A stretch of DNA of 64,000 bases from Diospyros lotus. Its lineage: Eukaryota > Streptophyta > Magnoliopsida > Ericales > Ebenaceae. Shown one piece after another: positions 45,726 to 57,862 of the stretch. The stretch spans positions 32,435,316-32,499,315 of the forward strand of contig NC_068339.1 in assembly GCF_014633365.1 (NCBI RefSeq). Reading direction: 5' to 3'. Position numbers and translations under genes: made by a program. Every line of letters starts with the position of its first letter. Within the stretch, counting starts at the first letter, position 1. Below the pieces are notes generated by a model that saw nothing but the letters and a program-made list of their open reading frames with translations, did not search any database and was not told where the DNA came from.

Positions 45726-46045
45726 CTGTCGACTGTGTTTAGTGTATCTGTTGATTAACAGTGTTTTCAAATTTGCTTCTGTCGACAAAAGATTTGTCTT
45801 TGTCAACTACCAGTAGTACTTCTCATGTTTTGTAGGCTATGTCTTTGATCTGTCGACTAAGACTTTGGTCTTGTCGACCAACATGTGTTGTTTGTCGACT
45901 ATCATCATTGCTTTGTCAACTAAGCATATTGCTCTGTCGACTATCAGAATGTTTTTTTTTTGTATCGTTGACTAATGTTTCCTTTTGTCAACTATGTTTC
46001 TATTTTATGTTGTATATCTATTGACTAATCTCTTTCTCTGTTGAT
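45726..46045 (+). repeat. periodic gtcgacta motif array in the copia LTR
   Basis: About a dozen copies of (t/c)tgtcgacta or its variants tgtcaacta and tgttgacta occur at about 20-35-bp spacing, for example near 45728, 45780, 45799, 45848, 45873, 45893, 45914, 45937, 45964, 45986 and 46018. Confidence 0.7.
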
Positions 46046-46144
46046 AGTTTGTTTCTTAGTTTATCACAACGACTAGTTTTTGGTGAATTAAATGCTCGCC
46101 TAACCACCCACCATGGTCCAAATTTTAAACTTATCCACCATTTA

Positions 46145-46153
46145 TATAAATAG
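46145..46153 (+). promoter_or_regulatory. copia LTR TATA box
   Basis: TATAAATAG upstream of the pyrimidine-rich and leader region of the copia element, in the direction of its gag. Confidence 0.5.
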
Positions 46154-46231
46154 GTGGTTGAAGATGCATTGAAGGCTGCTGGAAAAATTTATTATTCAAC
46201 GTCCGAACATTCAAGCATCAACGTGCCTTAA

Positions 46232-46269
<38 letters not shown>

Positions 46270-46739
46270 TATATTATCTTTGTGAGGCTTTACATTTAAT
46301 TTGTAATATTCATTTTAACCCTCTTATTTTCAAAGAGATAACCTGTAACTAAGAGTTTTCACTCTTAGATTGTATTATCTCATTGTTTCGACTTTTACCT
46401 AGTTGTAGATAGAGGGCCTACAAGTGTAAGAGGGTTGTAATTTTTCCTAGTCGTGGACTAGAAGACCTACTTGTCTAAGTAGGGAGTTTATAGTGAATAG
46501 GTTTGCAAAATCCTTAGTGAGAAGCTAAGGTATTAGACTAGGCTTGGAAAGTCGAACCACTATAAATCGTCATCCCTATTATTGTTCTTGTTCTCTCATT
46601 TCATCTGCATCATATTTTAATTCTTACTCTCAGTTTATACATCACTTTGTGTTAAAATTTTTGTAAACGCAAGTCATTTTTTATTAACCCAATTGACCCC
46701 CCTATTGGGTGTTGGTGCCATTGTTACGTTTGTATCAAT

Positions 46740-46751
46740 TGGTATCAAAGC
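46740..46751 (+). other. primer-binding site of the copia element
   Basis: tggtatcaaagc, one base away from the tRNA-iMet site TGGTATCAGAGC. It lies ~55 bp before the gag ATG. Confidence 0.7.
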
Positions 46752-46805
46752 AAGGTTCCCATGGTTTTTAGTTAGGTCTAACAACCTAGGGACAAGATCC
46801 ACTCA

Positions 46806-48430
46806 ATGGCATACTTTGCTAACTCCTCTCATCATGAAAGACAGAGCACTTCACGACCACCTTATTTTGATGGAATTAACTATAATTATTGGAAAGCAAG
46901 AATGAATATCTATCTTATGTAGGACTCAAACCTTATGCAAGCTATTAAGAAAGGAGTCACCTTGGCTGACATGGAAAAAATGGACAAGTGGACGGCTGAG
47001 GAAAGATTGAGTATGGAGACAAATGCAAAAGCTATGAGCACTTTGATTTGTGCACTATGCCTTGAGGAATTTAACTGAATATCAACATGCAAGACCGCTA
47101 AAGAAATTTGGGATAAACTAGAGGTAACTCATGAAGGTACAAATCAGGTAAAAGAAACTAAAATAAATATTCTTGTTCATGACTATGAGTTATTTACTAT
47201 GAAAGAAGATGAAACTATTAAAGACATGTACACTAGATTTAATGATATTATTTCAACCTTAGAGTCTCCGGGAAAAACTTTTACAAATGGAGAAAAGGTT
47301 AGGAAAATTCTAAAGAGCTTACCTAGCTCGTGGGATTCTAAAGTGACTGCCATAACTGAAGCAAAAGACTTAGATAATTTGCCCTTTGAAAATTTTCTAG
47401 GTTCCTTAATGACTCATGAAATCATGATGAAAAGAAACAATGAGGATGAGTCAAAGAAACATAAGAATGTTGCTTTTAAAATAGAAGATAATGATAAAGA
47501 TTCACAAGATAATGAAGGTGATGACTTTGCCCTATTAGCAAGAAAATTCAAAAGATTCATGAAGAAGGGTAAATTTAATCGAAGAAGAAATTTTAGAAAA
47601 GGAAAAGATAAAAAGGATACTAATTCTTCTAATGAAATTAGATGTTTTGAGTGTAAAAAGTTAGGTCATGTGAGGAACGAATGACGTAAATTAAAGAAAA
47701 AAATCGCAAAAAGAAGAAAGGTAAGAAGAAAGCTCTAGCCGCATGGAGTGAGGAAGATTTATCCTCAAGCGATGATTCTCAAGATGAAGAGGTGGCCAAC
47801 GTTTGTTTCATGACAAAATTTGAAGATGAGGTAACCTCACAAACTCAAAACTCAATTTTAGATTTTACATTTGAAGAATTACATGATGCATTCAATGAAT
47901 TGCTAAGTGAATATGAACAAATGAATATACAGAATAATGATTTGAAGAAAAAGATAAATTTGCTAGAAGGTGAGAGCAAAAACCTAAGATCAGGAAAAAA
48001 AGTTCTAAAAAATGAAAAGACTGTGTTGATCAATGAAAAAGAAAAATTGCTGGAGGAAAACAAATATATGAAGGAAGCCTTAGAAAAATTAGTTGAAAGA
48101 AAAAAGAAATTAGAAATAATTCTTGGAGCCCAAAGAAATTTTGGAGATAAGCAAGGAATAGGTTTTGTTCCATTCAACGCAAGCTCTAGCAAAACTATCT
48201 TTGTAAAAGCCTCAAGCCAAAAATTTATGCAAAGAAAACCATTTTACAAACAAAGTCTCTCAAAAAGAAGCATCTGATGTCATTATTGTGGTAGGAATGG
48301 ACACTCAATTAACAAATGCTTAATAAGAAATAATCCACACAAGTTCAAACAATTTTGGGTGCCTAAGTATACAGTGTCTGCTAACAAGAATGGACCCAAA
48401 ATTATGTGCGTACCAAAGGAAGCAACTTGA
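46806..48430 (+). pseudogene. Ty1/copia gag, broken
   Basis: Start chosen at ATG 46806 (MAYFANSSHHERQS), soon after the primer site. The N-terminal copia gag signature PPYFDGINYNYWKARM is at about 46857-46904. The UBN2-type domain runs on (FTMKEDETIKDMYTRFNDII, KILKSLPSSWDSKV). A first zinc knuckle, CFECKKLGHVRNE, ends in TGA where the last Cys should be (47682-47684). After a frameshift near 47720 a long Lys/Glu-rich coiled coil (about 47850-48130) follows, then TGA at 48275-48277 and a complete knuckle CHYCGRNGHSINKC. Other stops: TAG 46920-46922 and TGA 47076-47078. The long gag with coiled coil between knuckles resembles the SIRE lineage. Confidence 0.85.
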
Positions 48431-48690
48431 AATGTTCATTTTATAGGTTGCATTGGCTTCTCTTGGCTCAATGAGCATATGGTTCCTTGATAGTGGGTGC
48501 TCAAGGCACATGACGGGAGATCAAGGACTTCTCAACAATGTAATCTTCAAAGAAGGAGGTAAGGTATATTATGGTGACAATTCTCAAGGCAAGATCATAG
48601 GTATAGGTTCTATCTCTTTTGAACATCTTGTGTTAGAAAATGTGTTTATTGTTAATGACCTTAAACATAATTTTATTATATTATGAGATT
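48431..48690 (+). pseudogene. Ty1/copia protease start of pol, truncated
   Basis: The frame from about 48450 has the copia protease active site WFLDSGCSRHMTG (D-S-G intact) and HLVLENVFIVNDLKHN, then stops at 48684-48686. No integrase, reverse transcriptase or RNase H follows before the next insertion, so most of pol is missing. Confidence 0.85.
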
Positions 48691-48937
48691 TTAAATATGA
48701 ATTAGGTTGCGATCTGAACACGTTTTGGCAATAAGACATAGTTTACCCTAGTGAAAAACAGAAAATATATATATATATATATAAGGTAAAATGAGGAAAT
48801 GGATGTTGCAAATGCTTCTAGAAGAACGGGGCATTACAATAGTCGATTATCCCTAGTCATAGTTGACTATCACTTGAACTACAGTCAATTTCTAGGGAGT
48901 TGGAATCGACTATCCAAGAGAGGCTCTTGGTTAGATA
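48691..48937. other. copia remnant, no gene seen
   Basis: A (ta)n run at about 48767-48782, then gtcgattat / gttgactatc / tcgactatcc motifs (48841-48915) like the U3 motif array of the copia LTR. It may be part of the same or a second copia LTR. Confidence 0.35.
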
Positions 48938-49134
48938 CACTATAAGAAAAAATAGTTTTTAGCGATGGAATTTAGTGACAGAATTATTTCGTCGCTAATT
49001 AGCGACGGATAGCGACGGAATTTCTGTCTCTAATATTTTTAAATATTTTTTTTTAATTTAGCGACAGAATTAGCGACAAAAAATCCATCACTAAATTCCA
49101 CCACTGAATTCCTGTAGCTAAAAAATTAAATAAA

Positions 49135-49690
49135 AAAAATTAAAATTTAGCGATGAGGTTAACCTCGTCGTTAAAAAGTAAAAAAATTAAATAAAAAATT
49201 AAAATTTAGCGACGGGGTCAACCCCGTCACTAAAAAATAAAAAAAATTAAAATTTAGTAACGGGGCCACCCCATTGCTAAAAAATAAAAATAAAAATAAA
49301 AATTTAGCGATGGGTCAACCCCGTGGCTAAAAATTAAATAAAAAATTAAAATTTAGCGATAAGGCCACCCCCGTTGCTAAAAAATAAAAAAAAAGTTAAA
49401 TAAACAATTAAAATTTAGTGACGAGATCAACCCCATCACTAAAAATAAAAAAATAAATAATAAATTAAAATTTAATGACGGGGCCACCTTATAGCTAAAA
49501 AATTAAAAAAAATTAAATAAAAATTAGCGACAGGTCAAACTTGTTGCTAAAAAATAAAAAAAATTAAATAAAAAATTAAAATTTAGCGACGGGGCCACCT
49601 CATAGCTAAAAAATAAAAAAAATTGAATAAAAAATTAAAATTTAGTGACGGGTCAACCCCGTCACTAAAAAATAAAAAAAATTAAATAAA
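49135..49690. repeat. ~50-60-bp tandem array in the CACTA arm
   Basis: About ten units of aaaatttagcgacggggtca / accccgtcactaaaaaataa. Each holds a short palindrome (gacggggt-ca-accccgtc) with tract-length changes in the A-rich spacer. Confidence 0.8.
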
Positions 49691-49972
49691 AAATTAAAAT
49701 TTTAATTAAAAATTTTATATTTAAACATATCAAAATAATTTTTAAACATTCTACAAATTAAAATCAAAATAAGAACATAATTTTTTACTGTTAATATAAT
49801 AATCAATAAACTTTTATTTGAATTAATAATAAAATAAAATTAAAATTAATATTCAGTTCCCTTTAGTAACATTAATATCATTAAAAAGTTTAAGAAATTT
49901 TGGTGTATAAATATAATTCTGAAATATTTGTAAGAGAATACTATAAATATATTTTATATACATTAATAAATA

Positions 49973-50115
49973 AGGAGGCTTCCAGATCGGCTGGTTCGCC
50001 CACGAAACTTAGTCATGAGAGGTTGGGTGTTCGAATCTGGTAGAGAGATTGAGAATAATAGCTGGGAGTAACCCAGCGTTACCATGTGGTGCACATGAAG
50101 GGAGGCCGGGGCCTG
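49973..50115 (+). other. possible tRNA-like (SINE-type) segment
   Basis: Unlike its AT-rich surroundings, this 140-bp part has ggctggttcgcc (weak A box) at about 49992 and ggtgttcgaatctgg (good B box, GTTCGAATC) at about 50026-50040, at a spacing usual in tRNA-derived SINEs. No clear SINE tail or target duplication can be set. Confidence 0.25.
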
Positions 50116-50251
50116 GCGCGCGTTGAATTTTGAATTTTAAGGTTGAATTTAGCGACGAAAATTTTGTCGCTAAATTAAATGACGAGGTTGTACCATCGCT
50201 GAATTCAACGACGGGGTTGTACTCGCCGCTGATTAGAAACAGGGTTGTACC

Positions 50252-52590
50252 TATAACGCCCCGCTTTCTTGGGCGTGTTATAAGTTGGGACAATTCTGAG
50301 ATAAATTTTTTTTTTCTTTCAAACTAATGCTCAACCACATCATTTCTAATATCTATCCCAAAATTTCCATTCATTTTCTCAAAAGAGAATTATTATACAC
50401 ATCAAATAGGATCGAACCTGATATCTTAACATTAATCATAAATCAGTTCTTACATCATCATTCCTCAAAACGTTCAGATTTCAAAGTAATAGAACTTAAA
50501 TACATAGGCTACATAATATACATTTAATACATCATGCACTTTGCTAAGTGCCATTCCATGCCTCATTCATTCTCGTTTCTGCTACAATCTCCATCTAAAA
50601 CGTTTGAATATTCTAAAGGCAAATCCCAAGTTAGATGATGAATCATCTAAGTAAGGGAACAATAAACATATTTTCATGCATAGATGTAATATGCAAAATA
50701 TCATTTTCCATTTCATTTCGGTTTGAGTCGACCGCACTCAACTACTGTTCCCTATTTTTACAGCCTCCTTACCAGCTCAAGGTGTATGGGTACACCCTTG
50801 GTAGAGCAGCGGTGCCAGTCCATAATCCCAAACCCTTATGCAATGTATGATCAATAATATCATTGTGAACATATACACATTTCATCATCAATATATGTAA
50901 ATGCAATCTACATGATATATTCACTTCAAGGCATGATAACATGATAAAATCATTTACTTAAATCAAGTGTTGGGTTAAACCACTTACCTTCTCAAAGTTA
51001 TCGGGCTACCTCGATATTCGTGCCTTGTCTCGAAATACGTGTATCATCTCGATTTGTGTGCCAACATCAAAATTCGCACAAGTCACTTCAATTTAAGTCT
51101 CAAAGCACCCTAATCATCATATTTGTTTAAATAAGTATTAAAACCTATTTTTTTCATAATTTTTTGCATTTTCTTTATTTTTCTCTCTATTTCTTCATAT
51201 TTTTCCTCAATAAACGAAACTAAATATTTCACTATGATAATTCATAAAATAATATTCTTGAATTTTTGAAATTTTCTAGGGAATTTTACTTACCTTAACT
51301 TAGCCTGTCAGGCTTCCTCGGTATGCGTGCCATGACCTCGAAATGCTTGCCCTAACCATTTTCTCTCCAAAAATCTCTAGAATATTAATAAATATCCACT
51401 TCTTATTTTTTGGGATTTTTTCAGGAATTTTCTCTATTTTTTTCTATTTTGTTTTCTTTTCTTTTTTTTTTCTTTTTCCTTATCTCCTTCCTATTCATCT
51501 TCTTCTTCCTTCCAACGCCTGCTGCACGCGCAAATAGCTTTGCCGAGCAGCCGCACCACCGCGTTTTTGGCCTTGCCTCCGCCCACCTTGGCCATAGTAG
51601 GCCTTGCTGATCGCCATCGCACGGCCCCAGCGGCACCGCGGCTGCCCCCTGCTCGCTGGCTTGCCTTCTTCCGCACAGCCATGGCTGCTGCTTGTGGCCA
51701 TGGCTGCTGGCCGCTTGCTGCGGCCGTTTCCAGCCGCCATCTTAGCCGTCAACAAACTAACCAACCACCCTCTTGACACCAAGCTTACTGATGCTCTACT
51801 TTAGCCATCATCGATCGTCGCTTGATCCCTCCGCCATTCTTGGCTCTCCCATTTCTTCTTCATCTTGATTGCTGCTCCCTCTAATTCTTCTCTTATTTAT
51901 AGAAGATTCACCATTAACTCTCCTGCCTTGCCCATCCTTCCGTGCGTGCGAATCCTTTTTACAAGACATGAAGATTTGCAAGGCATGGCTGAGACTTTGC
52001 AGAGGCGTGGCTTCCCCTACGCATGAATACATATTATATATATATAACTATATATTATACTACAATAATATAAAAATTACATATTTTAATATAAAAATTC
52101 ATTTCTATTTCACTTAGATAACTCTCTAATTACATTTACACCCTCAAACATCCAATTAATTTGCATTTCAATACCGAAAATACAAAATTAATAATTCGAA
52201 ACTTAGTTAAAAAGGACGATTTCGCCCCAGAGTCCTCATTGGATTATCGTTTCATCCCAAAACAACTGAAGGGTTGTTCATTACGAAAAACCAAAACCCC
52301 TTTAAGCTTCTGTTGATTTCTTAGAAGCCCCCTATGACAATTTGATTTTGCAGCCTAAATGGCAGCTGCATTTTAGCTATACCGAAAGTCATTCACGATC
52401 CGATTTCTTTTGATACCATAAATCATGCATCAAAATACTCATCACTGCCATATCATTTTATTTTGGCATCTCGGCTTCAGGGCACTTCCTGCAGTCAAAT
52501 CGACGACTTAATTTATCAATAAACTAATATTTCAGTATTCCAAACTTATCAAAACTATGGGACAATCTCATACAAACATGGGGTATTACA
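50252..52590 (-). mobile_element. solo gypsy LTR inside the CACTA element
   Basis: 2339 bp, TATAACGCCCCG to GGGTATTACA on the plus strand. Perfect gtacc duplications flank it (50247-50251, 52591-52595), and joining the flanks restores the ggttgtaccatcgctgaa-type repeat of the CACTA arm. Minus-strand TATAAATAA at 51893-51901. Very similar to 42168-44837. Confidence 0.9.
51893..51901 (-). promoter_or_regulatory. LTR TATA box, minus strand
   Basis: ttatttata, TATAAATAA on the minus strand, at the place matching 44116-44124 in the sister LTR. Confidence 0.4.
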
Positions 52591-52775
52591 GTACCCATCG
52601 CTAATTTCATTGCTGATTTGTGACGGGTACAACCCCCGTTGTTAATTCCGTCGTTAAAAAAATCTCGTTGCTAAATTTTAGTGACGCATTTTTTAGTGAC
52701 GAAAAGGTACCCGTCACTAAATCCATCGCTAAAAAATTTATTTCATCGCTAAAACGTTGATTTTTAGTAGTGATA

Positions 52776-53220
52776 GACTCTGTATAACAAGCTCTTACCT
52801 AGGTTGATTGTGACTTTACCAAAGTTGACTAGCACATCAGGAGTAACTCTTCATTTAGATTTAGAAAAAAAAAAATCCTTTTTATATTTTTGATTTGATT
52901 GAAAATAACATCAATGGAAAATATCAATTTTGATAACAAGGATACTATGAAAAAAATATTTTATAATTTTAATAGAAAAACATTAAGGGTTTCGATTAAT
53001 ACATTTTATAAAATATTATTTTTGTTAATCATTAAAACTTGATTAGAGATCAAATGGAGCAAGTTGACTCCATTTTTTATGATGACAAAAACATATGTTT
53101 TGAGAAAAGATATTTAAATTAATTAAAATCCACCCTAATTTTGCACAAAAAGACTCCCTCTTTCAAAAATACTTATAGAGTAATAGATAAAATAATTTGG
53201 CAAAATTTAAAAAATTTAAA
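52776..53220. other. copia remnant beyond the CACTA insertion, no gene seen
   Basis: It resumes the gttgattgtg / gttgactagc motif DNA cut at 48937. Further on ttttttatgatgacaaaaac (about 53072) resembles 45465-45490. Probably the end of the copia element's LTR. Confidence 0.35.
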
Positions 53221-54355
53221 AGACCGTAACTAGCCATACTGCCTTACCGCTCTCATTCTTTTCATCTCTCATACTTCTCCTATTTTTTTGTCATAATAAA
53301 AAAAAAAAATTGTTAGAGGAGAGAATAACCATATGAGAAAAATAATACATGACATGAGATATCCAAACATAAGCAACTGATAATCAGAAAGATAAATCTA
53401 AATACAAGAGCATCATGTATGAGGCACAAAAATAGTACTGAAATACAAAATAAGTAGCTCAGTAAAGGTCTAAAATACAATAACAGAACCTAGGCATCCC
53501 TAGGTGATGATGGAGAGACTCAAGCGGGAGTGTCGTTTGGCTGATTTGTTCTCCAAGGCAGATGACCATCGATGACTAGAAAAATATCAATCATAAAGCT
53601 CTAGGGGTAGGGTGGCTGAGGATGCCAGTAATGAGGCGTAATCCAAAAAAGAAATATCAATCATAATACCAAGAAGTGTTGTGAGATCGACTACTACTGA
53701 TGTCTGCAGCTCCATAATGTCCGCTACAACCTGGTATAATCTTGCATTTACTGTTTGTAAAATATATGGTTGATAACGATTTTCTGCAAGTGTACGAATT
53801 ACACAAATAATATAGTAGTGAGTAAAAATGTCGTTCCCACAAGGATTAGATGATAATTAACAAAATTATATTAACTTAAATGTTATTTAAATAATTGATT
53901 AAGTGATGAATTAATTTATTTAAGGAAACAAAACAAAATAATAACACAAAAAATAAATATGAAGGATTTCATGTTTTGGAGAGCACTAGGGTATTTCAAT
54001 TTCACCTAAAAAATCTAATTTAATTTAAATGGTTAGCAATCCAAATTTAATTATTAATGCAGTGATAATTAACCACATAAGTCAAATTTTTGCTTCTATT
54101 CCAATTATATGCTTGTAGTATTTATTATCTAGATCAAGTTATAGATTTTTTCTTCTGATATAAATCTATGTCAACATATCAATCAAATATTGGTCAACTA
54201 TTTGATAACATTAAGCATAATAATAAACACTTGCATGAATAAATAAATTCAATCAATGAAAATCAAATTATCATATTTATATTATATCAAAATACCCTAG
54301 TTATAGAGTTTAGTTCATATCTTAAATGATAAAATCTATAACAAAATAAATGAAT
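53221..54355. other. unclassified repeat-like DNA, no gene seen
   Basis: AT-rich. The gtacgaattacacaaataat .. gtcgttcccacaagg string (53785-53845) and the cactagggtatttcaatttcac string (about 53984) are of a kind often met in plant retroelement flanks, but I cannot name the family. A minus-strand frame at about 53591-53733 is open; nothing recognised. Confidence 0.25.
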
Positions 54356-54359
54356 ATTT

Positions 54360-55135
54360 TGTCGTTCAAATTTGGTCGACTGTGATTCGTTTTCCCGCTC
54401 TGAGAAATGGACACAAAAGGGGAGAAAAGAAGACGCACCAGGGAGGTTTCGGTGGTTCACTCAGTGTTCCAACTGCTGGTACCTGCAAGCACTCCGATGC
54501 TCAAGTAAGTATTAGAGTAAGGAGCAACAGTGAATCAGTAGGCTAGCCAGAAAAAACATACCCTAACTCTGAAGATAGCTGGTTGATATATAAGAGGAGA
54601 TGTCCTCTCCGTTTACATCTTGTTTTTGTAGGTGATGGGACTGAATATCACCGCCGGCGAGGGTTCCCAAATGACAGCATGGTGTTGATGTGACCCTCAT
54701 TAATGTGGATGTAGATGAGAACGCAGATACCCAGTAGAGATTGCAATGATATTGCTATAGGCTGGTATAAGGCTAGGATGGGACCTGCATGAGCCAAGAG
54801 ATGGGCCGAGAGAAAAGGGCTAGATTAGGCTTGGACAGTCCATCTAGAATGATGCCTAGCTCGTAACTATTCTCTGGTTATTTCGTGGCCCTCTTACATA
54901 TGCGAGCTGAATAGTCGGCCTACGAGCTGAACGCGTCGCTGGGAGCTCGCTCGGGGTCCCGCGATCTACGAGCTTTATGTGTTGCTGGGTGCTCACATGA
55001 TTCTGTGGTCTAAGCTCGGAGTGGGTGACATGCGACCTCGTCCAAGCGAGCTTGGCCTTGGGCCCATTGGGCTTTAAGATATTGGACCGGTCTACTGGGT
55101 CGAGTCCAGCTCGCTTCATGCGAGCAGAAAATACA
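54360..55135. mobile_element. possible short LTR/TRIM-like insertion
   Basis: A stretch of much higher GC content with sharp borders to AT-rich flanks. It has cactccgatgctcaagtaag (about 54490) and gctggttgatatataagagg (54580-54599, TATA-like), both common in plant LTRs. Ends and target duplication cannot be fixed, so this is tentative. Confidence 0.3.
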
Positions 55136-55875
55136 TATAAGAAATATAAACTTAAAATTTAAAGGAAATGGAAGAAGATAATACAAACTCTTTTAATATG
55201 CAAAGTTTCCCTTCTCTAAAAATATTATCACCAATCCTTAAAAGAAAATCTAAGAAATCCTCTGCCAAGAATGCTCTATTTCTTTACTCCTTCCAGCTCT
55301 CTATGTCTGCCACTCTCCAAAAATTAGCATCTTCATTATATTTATAAGCATGCCTCATTCAATTACGCCGTTATTCTCAGTTATTTAATTTCTTCTTTCC
55401 GCCATTTTGATCTTCAATTGGAACTGTACAATTTTTCTCTGTGCAAGTAGCCTTCCTTCTCTTGAATTGCATGCAACTTCATTTGCCTCTTTATTATAGT
55501 TGGTCGTTGCTTGCGTTCTTCTCTATGCTACTAATTACTACTCCACCAATTGCTCCACCCTTTTATAATAATATATGCGCATGCGCCATTGCAGCTACTA
55601 CTTGATTGCTCCAATTCTTGTTTTATAATATTATATAAAAAGCCTTTGATTCCTTCTCCTATTCTTTATAATATTATATAAACATCAAGTTGCCTCCTCT
55701 CATTCCAATTCCAATTTGAATTAGATTTCTTCACAACTTCACTCATTTGCATTATTATATTATATAGTCGTGGGTGAAGCTGGCCTCAAAAGCGCTCACC
55801 CAACCCTTTTCTGCGTTGGCCACACAATTTTTGGCCTGTAGGGGAATCCTAGTTTGGTACGTGGATGGTATCTTA
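55136..55875. other. AT-rich flank, no gene seen
   Basis: Several ataatattatataa boxes (55565-55765), no coding frame. Confidence 0.4.
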
Positions 55876-57862
55876 TGTAATATTCTAAATCAAAATAAGT
55901 AATATTCCATATTTTGTGATGTTAGAATAGTCAAGTTCAAAGATCTAGAAGGTAGTTTATTAATTTTAAACATCCGAATCAATTGAAGGGAGTACCCTAG
56001 AATGTAAATGTCTAAAGAAAATGGTATACCATGACAAATGTCTTGAGAAAAGATTTATGATGCTAAAAGCAATCAAAATGATGACAGTTTTCGGTATAAC
56101 TAAAATATAGCTTGAAAAATTGAATAGTTATAAGGGACTTTCAAAAAGTCAACGGAACTCTGAAAGGGCTCTAATTTTATGTAAAGATTAACCCTAAAGT
56201 GGTAACATGATGAAACAAAGGTTATGTGAGGACACTGGAGCAAAAACGTACTTATCGAGTAACTTAAAGTTATTAATCTTGGATTTTAAGTATCTATATG
56301 ATTATTTTGATATTTGAGGATTGTGCAAAGTCTAAAATGGGATTATGAAGTTAATTAAGATTAATTGTGAGGGTATAGCCTCGGTTAATTATGAGGAGTA
56401 ATGAGGTGAAATGTTAGAAATGAGAAAAAGTAAGTTAGTACAAGTAATGATGGCATAAAGGTATGGTGAGGTGAGGTATTAGGAATGAAAAAAAATGAGA
56501 GGTATGGTTGCATATTTGAAAAGTTATTCCATTTTAGAGTCCAAGCCTATAAATAGGGCCATGGGATTGTTTTCAAAACCATTCCATTTGAGATCCACTT
56601 GAGATATTGAGGTGAGAGATTTGTGCTTAAGAAATAGGAGATAAACTTGCCAAATGAAGAAGGAAGGTCGAAGTAAAATCAAGGGAGAATGAGCCTCGCC
56701 GGAGTTTCTAAAGTATTACAAGAGTTCATGCCAAACAGTTAGAAAAATGGTGAGGTAAGTTTTGTTTCTTGTTATATTCCTGTAAAGGGGGAAGAGAGGG
56801 ACTCCTAGGTTCAAATGGGGGTTGAATCGGAGTTAAAACGAGGGAGTTATGACCGAAATACGAAAACTGCGCAAAGCTATGCGTTTTTAAAGAGAGGAGC
56901 TTGTAGTTCACGCACCGGGAAAGGGTTGCGTGTGAAGGAGTGTGGGCCACCTTCCCAGGGTGCATGAGGCCTCGTGTGGGGCATCATTGCCTTGTAATTT
57001 TCCAGTTATCCTTCTTATTTAATGCTCTTCAACCCTATGTAAAAATATTGGAGGTTTGGTTTGCCGAAACTAGGCTCTTGTGCAGCGAAACAGTAACTTG
57101 CAAGGGTAAACCTTCATGGTAAGTGGTTCGACCCTAAACCCAATTTTATGTAAATGGTTTTATCATGTTGATATGCTTTGTTATGTTATACATCATGTAG
57201 AGTGCATTCACATGTATTGATGATGAAATACGCATATGTACACGATGATATTATTGGTCATGGATCGCATGGGTTTGAGATTAGAGACTGACACTGCTAC
57301 TCTACCAAGGGTGCCCCTATGTACCTTAGCCTGGTAAGGAGGTTGTAAAAATGGAGAGTAGCAGTTGGGTGAGGTCGACTTAAATGAAAGGAATAGGGAC
57401 ATTTTGCATTTTGCATACATGCACGAAATATGATGTTTGTACCCTTACTTAGATGATTCATCATCTAACTTAGACTTTATCTCTATAATATTCAAACATT
57501 CTAGATAAAGATTATAACAGAAACGAGAATGAAGAGGAATGTAATGGCACTTAACAAAAGTGCATGATGTAATGGTTATACGTTTATACTGCCAATGTAT
57601 TTAAAATTCTGCTACTTTGAATTCTAAACGTTTTGAAGAATAATGATGTATAACCTTATTATTGGTTAATGTTAAAGTTAAGGTTCGACTCTTGCTTCCG
57701 CTATCATTTAAGTACCTAGTCTAGCTTATATGTTGTATGATTTTTCATGCTAGCTGGGTAGATAGAAATTTTGAGAGTTTTGTATTATGTTGAGATTGTT
57801 CTAAAAAAAAAATAGCCCAGAATTTCTCAAGTTATAACACACTTGGAAAACGGGGTGTTACA
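55876..57862 (+). mobile_element. solo gypsy LTR
   Basis: TGTAATATTCTA to CGGGGTGTTACA, 1987 bp. Flanks tctta and cccta agree at three of five; the two differences are C/T. TATAAATAG at 56548-56556. Its end (caagttataacacacttgg) is the mirror of the starts at 42168 and 50252, and its front matches the LTR at 18801. No primer site follows. Confidence 0.75.
56548..56556 (+). promoter_or_regulatory. LTR TATA box
   Basis: TATAAATAG within gcctataaatagggcc of the solo LTR. Confidence 0.45.

Larger units (their letters stand above)
45440..46737 (+). mobile_element. 5' LTR region of a Ty1/copia element (probably SIRE type)
   Basis: The right limit is set by a primer site at 46740. A TATAAATAG box lies at 46145-46153, and a U5-like part with gtcgaaccactataaa at about 46552. 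A (tc)n run covers about 46230-46266. The left limit is uncertain: tgataatgacacaatgtta near 45470 is like the dna near 53070 and may be close to the LTR start. Confidence 0.55.
48938..52772. mobile_element. non-autonomous CACTA element with nested solo LTR
   Basis: CACTATAAGAAAAAATAG at 48938 and, reversed, CACTACTAAAAATCAACG at 52772 are inverted ends that both lead into TTTTAGCGATG. The 3-bp duplication ata is perfect (48935-48937, 52773-52775). Subterminal tagcgacgg / ccgtcgcta motifs fill both arms. It has no transposase. Without the solo LTR (50252-52590) it is ~1.5 kb. Confidence 0.85.

Noticed and set aside
48845..48915. Auxin- or light-response element cluster
   Set aside because: The gtcgatt/gttgact motifs match the decayed U3 array of the copia LTR, which is the simpler explanation.
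51491..52032. Open frames on both strands near 51.5-52 kb
   Set aside because: Same GC-rich LTR block as at 43.6-44.0 kb, no protein similarity recognised.
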